NCBI GenBank assembly: GCA_020854975.1
Contig: JAHKLQ010000198.1
Coordinates: 1-13,534 of the forward strand
Reading direction: 5' to 3'
DNA from: Methanobacterium sp.
GTDB lineage: Archaea; Methanobacteriota; Methanobacteria; Methanobacteriales; Methanobacteriaceae
Length of the DNA stretch: 13,534 bases
In this document: piece by piece, positions 10,970-13,534 of the stretch
Position numbering within the stretch: position 1 is the stretch's first letter
How the letters are laid out: every line of letters begins with the position of its first letter
Program-made: the position numbers and the translations under genes
The notes under the pieces: generated by a model
What the model was told of the DNA's origin: nothing
The model's input: the letters and a program-made list of their open reading frames with translations, nothing else
Databases searched by the model: none

Positions 10970-11917
10970 ATGATCATGGCAGATGTTATTATGGAAGCCC
11001 GTGACCTTACCAAAGATTTTGAGGATTTACGGGCGGTGGATAACCTTAACCTTAAGATTAGGCGAGGAGAAGTTTTTGGATTTTTAGGACCCAACGGAGC
11101 AGGTAAAACCACCTCGATCAGTATGATGGTAGGTCTCCTACGCCCTACCAGTGGACAAGTGTTTATAGATGGGGAAGATGTGAATAAACTGGAAAAAGGC
11201 ACCATTGGCATTTGTCCCCAGGAACTTGTACTTTGGGAACATCTCACTCCCAGGGAAAGTTTGAACCTCATGGGTAACCTCTATGAACTACCCAAAAAAG
11301 AGAGTGAAAAACGAACAGAAAAACTTTTATCAGACTTATTCTTAACTGATAAGGCAAATACTCAGGTTAAAAATCTTTCTGGAGGTATGAAAAGGCGGTT
11401 GAATCTGGCTCTGGCTCTGATACATGAACCAGAGATCGTGGTTTTAGATGAACCCTCTGAAGGACTGGACCCCCAATCTCGTCGTGTTCTATGGAATTAT
11501 ATAAGGGCCTTGAGGGATGATGAAGGCAAAACCGTCATATTAACCACCCACATTATGGAAGAAGCAGATAAACTCTCTGATCGTATAGCTATAATTGACC
11601 ACAGTAAACTGCTCCGACTGGACACACCTTCCAACCTGAAAAAGGAGATCGGAGAGGGTGATGTGGTGGATATGAAACTTTCAGACCCTAAAATGAACCA
11701 GGAAGTTATGGAGAAGTTAAAAAACCTTGCAGAAATCGAAGCAGTCACTGAGGTCGATGAACGAATTAATATCAGAGCTTTGGATGCAGTAGGCAAATTA
11801 CCAGTCATAATGGACAGAGTTGAAGAAAGTGGAGTGCAAATATCCGATTTATCAGTGAGACAGAACACCCTGGAAGATGTTTTCATAGATCTCACTGGCA
11901 CCACACTAAGGGAGTAA
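10970..11917 (+). CDS. ABC-2 type exporter, ATP-binding subunit
   Basis: A 315-residue ATPase that powers the permease encoded next. Motifs: Walker A GPNGAGKTT (40-48), Q-loop ICPQE (Gln84), signature LSGGM (136-140), Walker B VVLDEPSEGLD (157-167) and H-loop TTH (His194). The stretch before the Q-loop (EKGTIGICPQ) is shorter than in many relatives. After about residue 225 comes a C-terminal accessory domain (DUF4162-like) ending NTLEDVFIDLTG, typical of CcmA/DrrA-type exporters. GGAGG at 10960-10964 supports ATG 10970; a stop codon just upstream in frame excludes a longer start, and ATG 10976 is a less well spaced alternative. The substrate cannot be inferred. Confidence 0.97.
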   Translation: MIMADVIMEARDLTKDFEDLRAVDNLNLKIRRGEVFGFLGPNGAGKTTSISMMVGLLRPTSGQVFIDGEDVNKLEKGTIGICPQELVLWEHLTPRESLNLMGNLYELPKKESEKRTEKLLSDLFLTDKANTQVKNLSGGMKRRLNLALALIHEPEIVVLDEPSEGLDPQSRRVLWNYIRALRDDEGKTVILTTHIMEEADKLSDRIAIIDHSKLLRLDTPSNLKKEIGEGDVVDMKLSDPKMNQEVMEKLKNLAEIEAVTEVDERINIRALDAVGKLPVIMDRVEESGVQISDLSVRQNTLEDVFIDLTGTTLRE

Positions 11918-11922
11918 ATAAA

Positions 11923-13149
11923 ATGAAATTCACAAGTATTGCCTCCAAAGGAGCTAAAGAACTGTTACGTGATCGCCGGGGCCTGGTAATGATCCTGGTT
12001 TTCCCATTATTTTTCATGCTCGTATTTGGATTTGCCTTCGGAGGCATGGGGCAATCAAACCAACCACATGATATTACAGTGATAAACCAGGACCAGGGAG
12101 CCACCCTACCCAATGGTGAGACACTAAACCTGGGCAATAATTTCACTCAGGTTTTAAAGGATGTAAAATATCAGGATAGTGATGTTAACATCTTCCAGGT
12201 CAATGAAACAAACATTAACCAGGCAGACTCCCTCCTCAAACAAAGAACAGTGGATGCAGCAGTTATAATGCCTGAAAACTTCACAGAATCTATATTATCA
12301 TCGGCATCTGGAGGAACTTCAACCACCACCGTAACCATAAGGGGAGACACAGGTTACATCGGATTTGGAGTATCACAGGGTATACTGGTAGGTATATTAG
12401 GGCAGTATCAGGATGATCTCCTGGTGGGAATACAAAGCCAGTTAACTGGAACAACAGTCCAGAAAACACCACAACCCATTGAAAGCCAGGTGGAAAGTAT
12501 TCCTGGAACAGAAACCTTCACTAACTTTGATTTCCTGGCCCCAGGAATGATTGTATTCGCCATACTCCTACTGGCCACCACAGTAGCAGCGGGTTTAACC
12601 CGTGAAGTGGAAAAAGGAACACTGGCCCGGCTTAAACTATCCAAAATGAGGTCATTTGATTATTTATTCGGAAATTTAATACCCTGGTCAGCTATAGCTG
12701 CAGCACAGGTTCTGATACTCCTAATAGTTGCTGTTATTATAGGATTCCACTGGCAGGGCGGTTTAAACTCCCTGTTTCTGGCTATAGTTGTGGGGTTAAT
12801 TGGAGGCATAGCTTCAGTTTCCCTGGGAATGATCATAGCATCATTTGTCAGGAATGAACGCCAGGCAGCTAATTTAGGAACCATTATCACTGTGCCCACC
12901 AGTTTCCTGGTAGGGGCATTCTTCCAACTACCTCAAGTGGTAATCGCCAACTTCGGAGGGCAATCATTCCAGATATATGATATATTGCCATGGACCCATG
13001 TTTTAAATGCCCTTCGAGCCACCTTAACCTATGGAGAAGGATGGAATGACATAGCTTACCAGGTAGAATGGGCAGTGGTTTTAACCATCATCCTGTTCTT
13101 AATTGGAGTAGTATTGTTTTCAAGGAACCGTTTAAGAGCCGAAAACTAA
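11923..13149 (+). CDS. ABC-2 type exporter, permease subunit
   Basis: A 408-residue membrane protein. TM1 is about 20-42 (LVMILVFPLFFMLVFGFAFG), followed by a roughly 160-residue outer domain rich in Gln, Thr and Asn, then five membrane segments near 205-225, 250-275, 283-308, 317-340 and 382-400. This one-plus-five layout with a large loop after TM1 is that of YhgE/DrrB-like ABC-2 permeases. The cytoplasmic turn REVEKGTLARLKLSKMR (227-243) is the usual coupling region. The start is 5 bases after the ATPase stop, with GGGAG at 11910-11914, so the two genes form one operon. Lipid, drug or peptide export are all possible. Confidence 0.95.
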   Translation: MKFTSIASKGAKELLRDRRGLVMILVFPLFFMLVFGFAFGGMGQSNQPHDITVINQDQGATLPNGETLNLGNNFTQVLKDVKYQDSDVNIFQVNETNINQADSLLKQRTVDAAVIMPENFTESILSSASGGTSTTTVTIRGDTGYIGFGVSQGILVGILGQYQDDLLVGIQSQLTGTTVQKTPQPIESQVESIPGTETFTNFDFLAPGMIVFAILLLATTVAAGLTREVEKGTLARLKLSKMRSFDYLFGNLIPWSAIAAAQVLILLIVAVIIGFHWQGGLNSLFLAIVVGLIGGIASVSLGMIIASFVRNERQAANLGTIITVPTSFLVGAFFQLPQVVIANFGGQSFQIYDILPWTHVLNALRATLTYGEGWNDIAYQVEWAVVLTIILFLIGVVLFSRNRLRAEN

Positions 13150-13197
13150 TATAAAAAGTTAATACAGAATGAATTAGTAATGAATGAACAGAATGAA
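13149..13197 (+). promoter_or_regulatory. Candidate promoter and direct repeat before the last gene
   Basis: ATATAAAAA at 13149-13157 is a good TATA box immediately after the permease, with a predicted start near 13178. ACAGAATGAA occurs twice, at 13164-13173 and 13188-13197, 24 bases apart, bracketing that start. The repeat could be a binding site or chance. Confidence 0.4.
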
Positions 13198-13217
13198 ACA
13201 ATAGGGGATAGTTTTTT

Positions 13218-13534
13218 ATGCAAACAGAAAAACATGGCCATAAACATCATGGTAAATCAACTAGGGAAATAATTGATCCACAATGTGTTTTAAAGGCTAT
13301 TGGGTTAAATGAAGGTCAAAAATTCTTGGATGCAGGATGTGGTGATGGGTATATTTCCATGGCTGCATCCAAAAGGGTGCAATATGATGGTCAGGTTTAT
13401 GCTATGGATGCCTATGAACCCAGTCTGGATAGTCTCAGAGAGGAGATCAAGCAGAATGAAATCAGGAATATAGAAGTTATTCTGGCGGACATGACTGTTA
13501 ACATCCCTTTGGAAGATAACCTCATTGACATGTG
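13218..13534 (+). CDS. Class I SAM-dependent methyltransferase, 5' part
   Basis: The frame runs off the right edge after about 105 residues. It starts at ATG 13218 behind GGGGAT (13204-13209). A histidine-rich N-terminus (HGHKHHGKS, residues 6-14) precedes a Rossmann methyltransferase start: motif I FLDAGCGDGYIS (36-47), the acidic end of strand 2 in YAMDAYEPSL, and VILADMTVNIPLEDNLID, which contains motif II/III features. The substrate is not evident; small-molecule methylation (metalloid, quinone or lipid) is possible. The His-rich head could bind metal or be a flexible tail. It follows the exporter genes by 68 bases, with its own possible promoter. Confidence 0.85.
   Translation, partial: MQTEKHGHKHHGKSTREIIDPQCVLKAIGLNEGQKFLDAGCGDGYISMAASKRVQYDGQVYAMDAYEPSLDSLREEIKQNEIRNIEVILADMTVNIPLEDNLIDM

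Noticed and set aside
10941..10973. A six-codon leader peptide (TTG 10953 to TGA 10971) behind AGGTGAT before the exporter
   Set aside because: It uses a TTG start, is too short to judge, and its sequence is explained by the exporter's own binding site; no supporting pattern was seen.

Overview
The window comes from a methanogenic archaeon, most probably a Methanobacterium-like member of the Methanobacteriales. Six of the first seven genes belong to methanogenesis marker protein families, which occur only in methane- or alkane-metabolising archaea. Ribosome binding sites match the archaeal anti-Shine-Dalgarno (AGGAGGTGAT-like), promoters look like archaeal TATA boxes, and the archaeal Trm5 and diphthine synthase are present. 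Hand-counted rows of the core genes are about 43-50% GC.

Region 1 (1-5284, + strand) is a tightly packed operon entering from the left: the 3' part of marker 2, then marker 3, marker 6, a DUF2111 protein, marker 5, marker 15 (a BcrA/HgdC-type ATPase) and marker 17. Junctions overlap or are separated by only a few bases, with a good ribosome binding site for each gene. Region 2 (5393-6244) is a stand-alone core NifB, the radical SAM enzyme that makes the 8Fe-9S-C precursor of nitrogenase cofactors. It ends in a clear hairpin plus T-run. No nitrogenase gene is in view. Markers 3 and 17 are reported components of the ATP-driven methyl-coenzyme M reductase (MCR) activation complex, whose clusters resemble the NifB product. 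The arrangement therefore reads as one module: a cluster maker next to the proteins that use the clusters, plus undescribed partners (markers 2, 5, 6, 15 and DUF2111). This is the most exciting part of the window.

Region 3 (6366-9399) is housekeeping: mtnA (methylthioribose-1-phosphate isomerase, possibly also recycling 5'-deoxyadenosine from radical SAM reactions), a convergent trm5 (tRNA m1G37 methyltransferase) and a divergent dphB (diphthine synthase).

Region 4 (9400-10773) looks like a small AT-rich insertion: an orphan D12-class adenine-N6 DNA methyltransferase and a convergent unrecognised 76-residue protein. Region 5 (10970-13534) holds a two-gene ABC-2 exporter (ATPase plus permease) and the start of a class I SAM methyltransferase that runs off the right edge. 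No tRNA, rRNA, CRISPR array or insertion sequence was seen, and no gap between genes exceeds about 230 bases.
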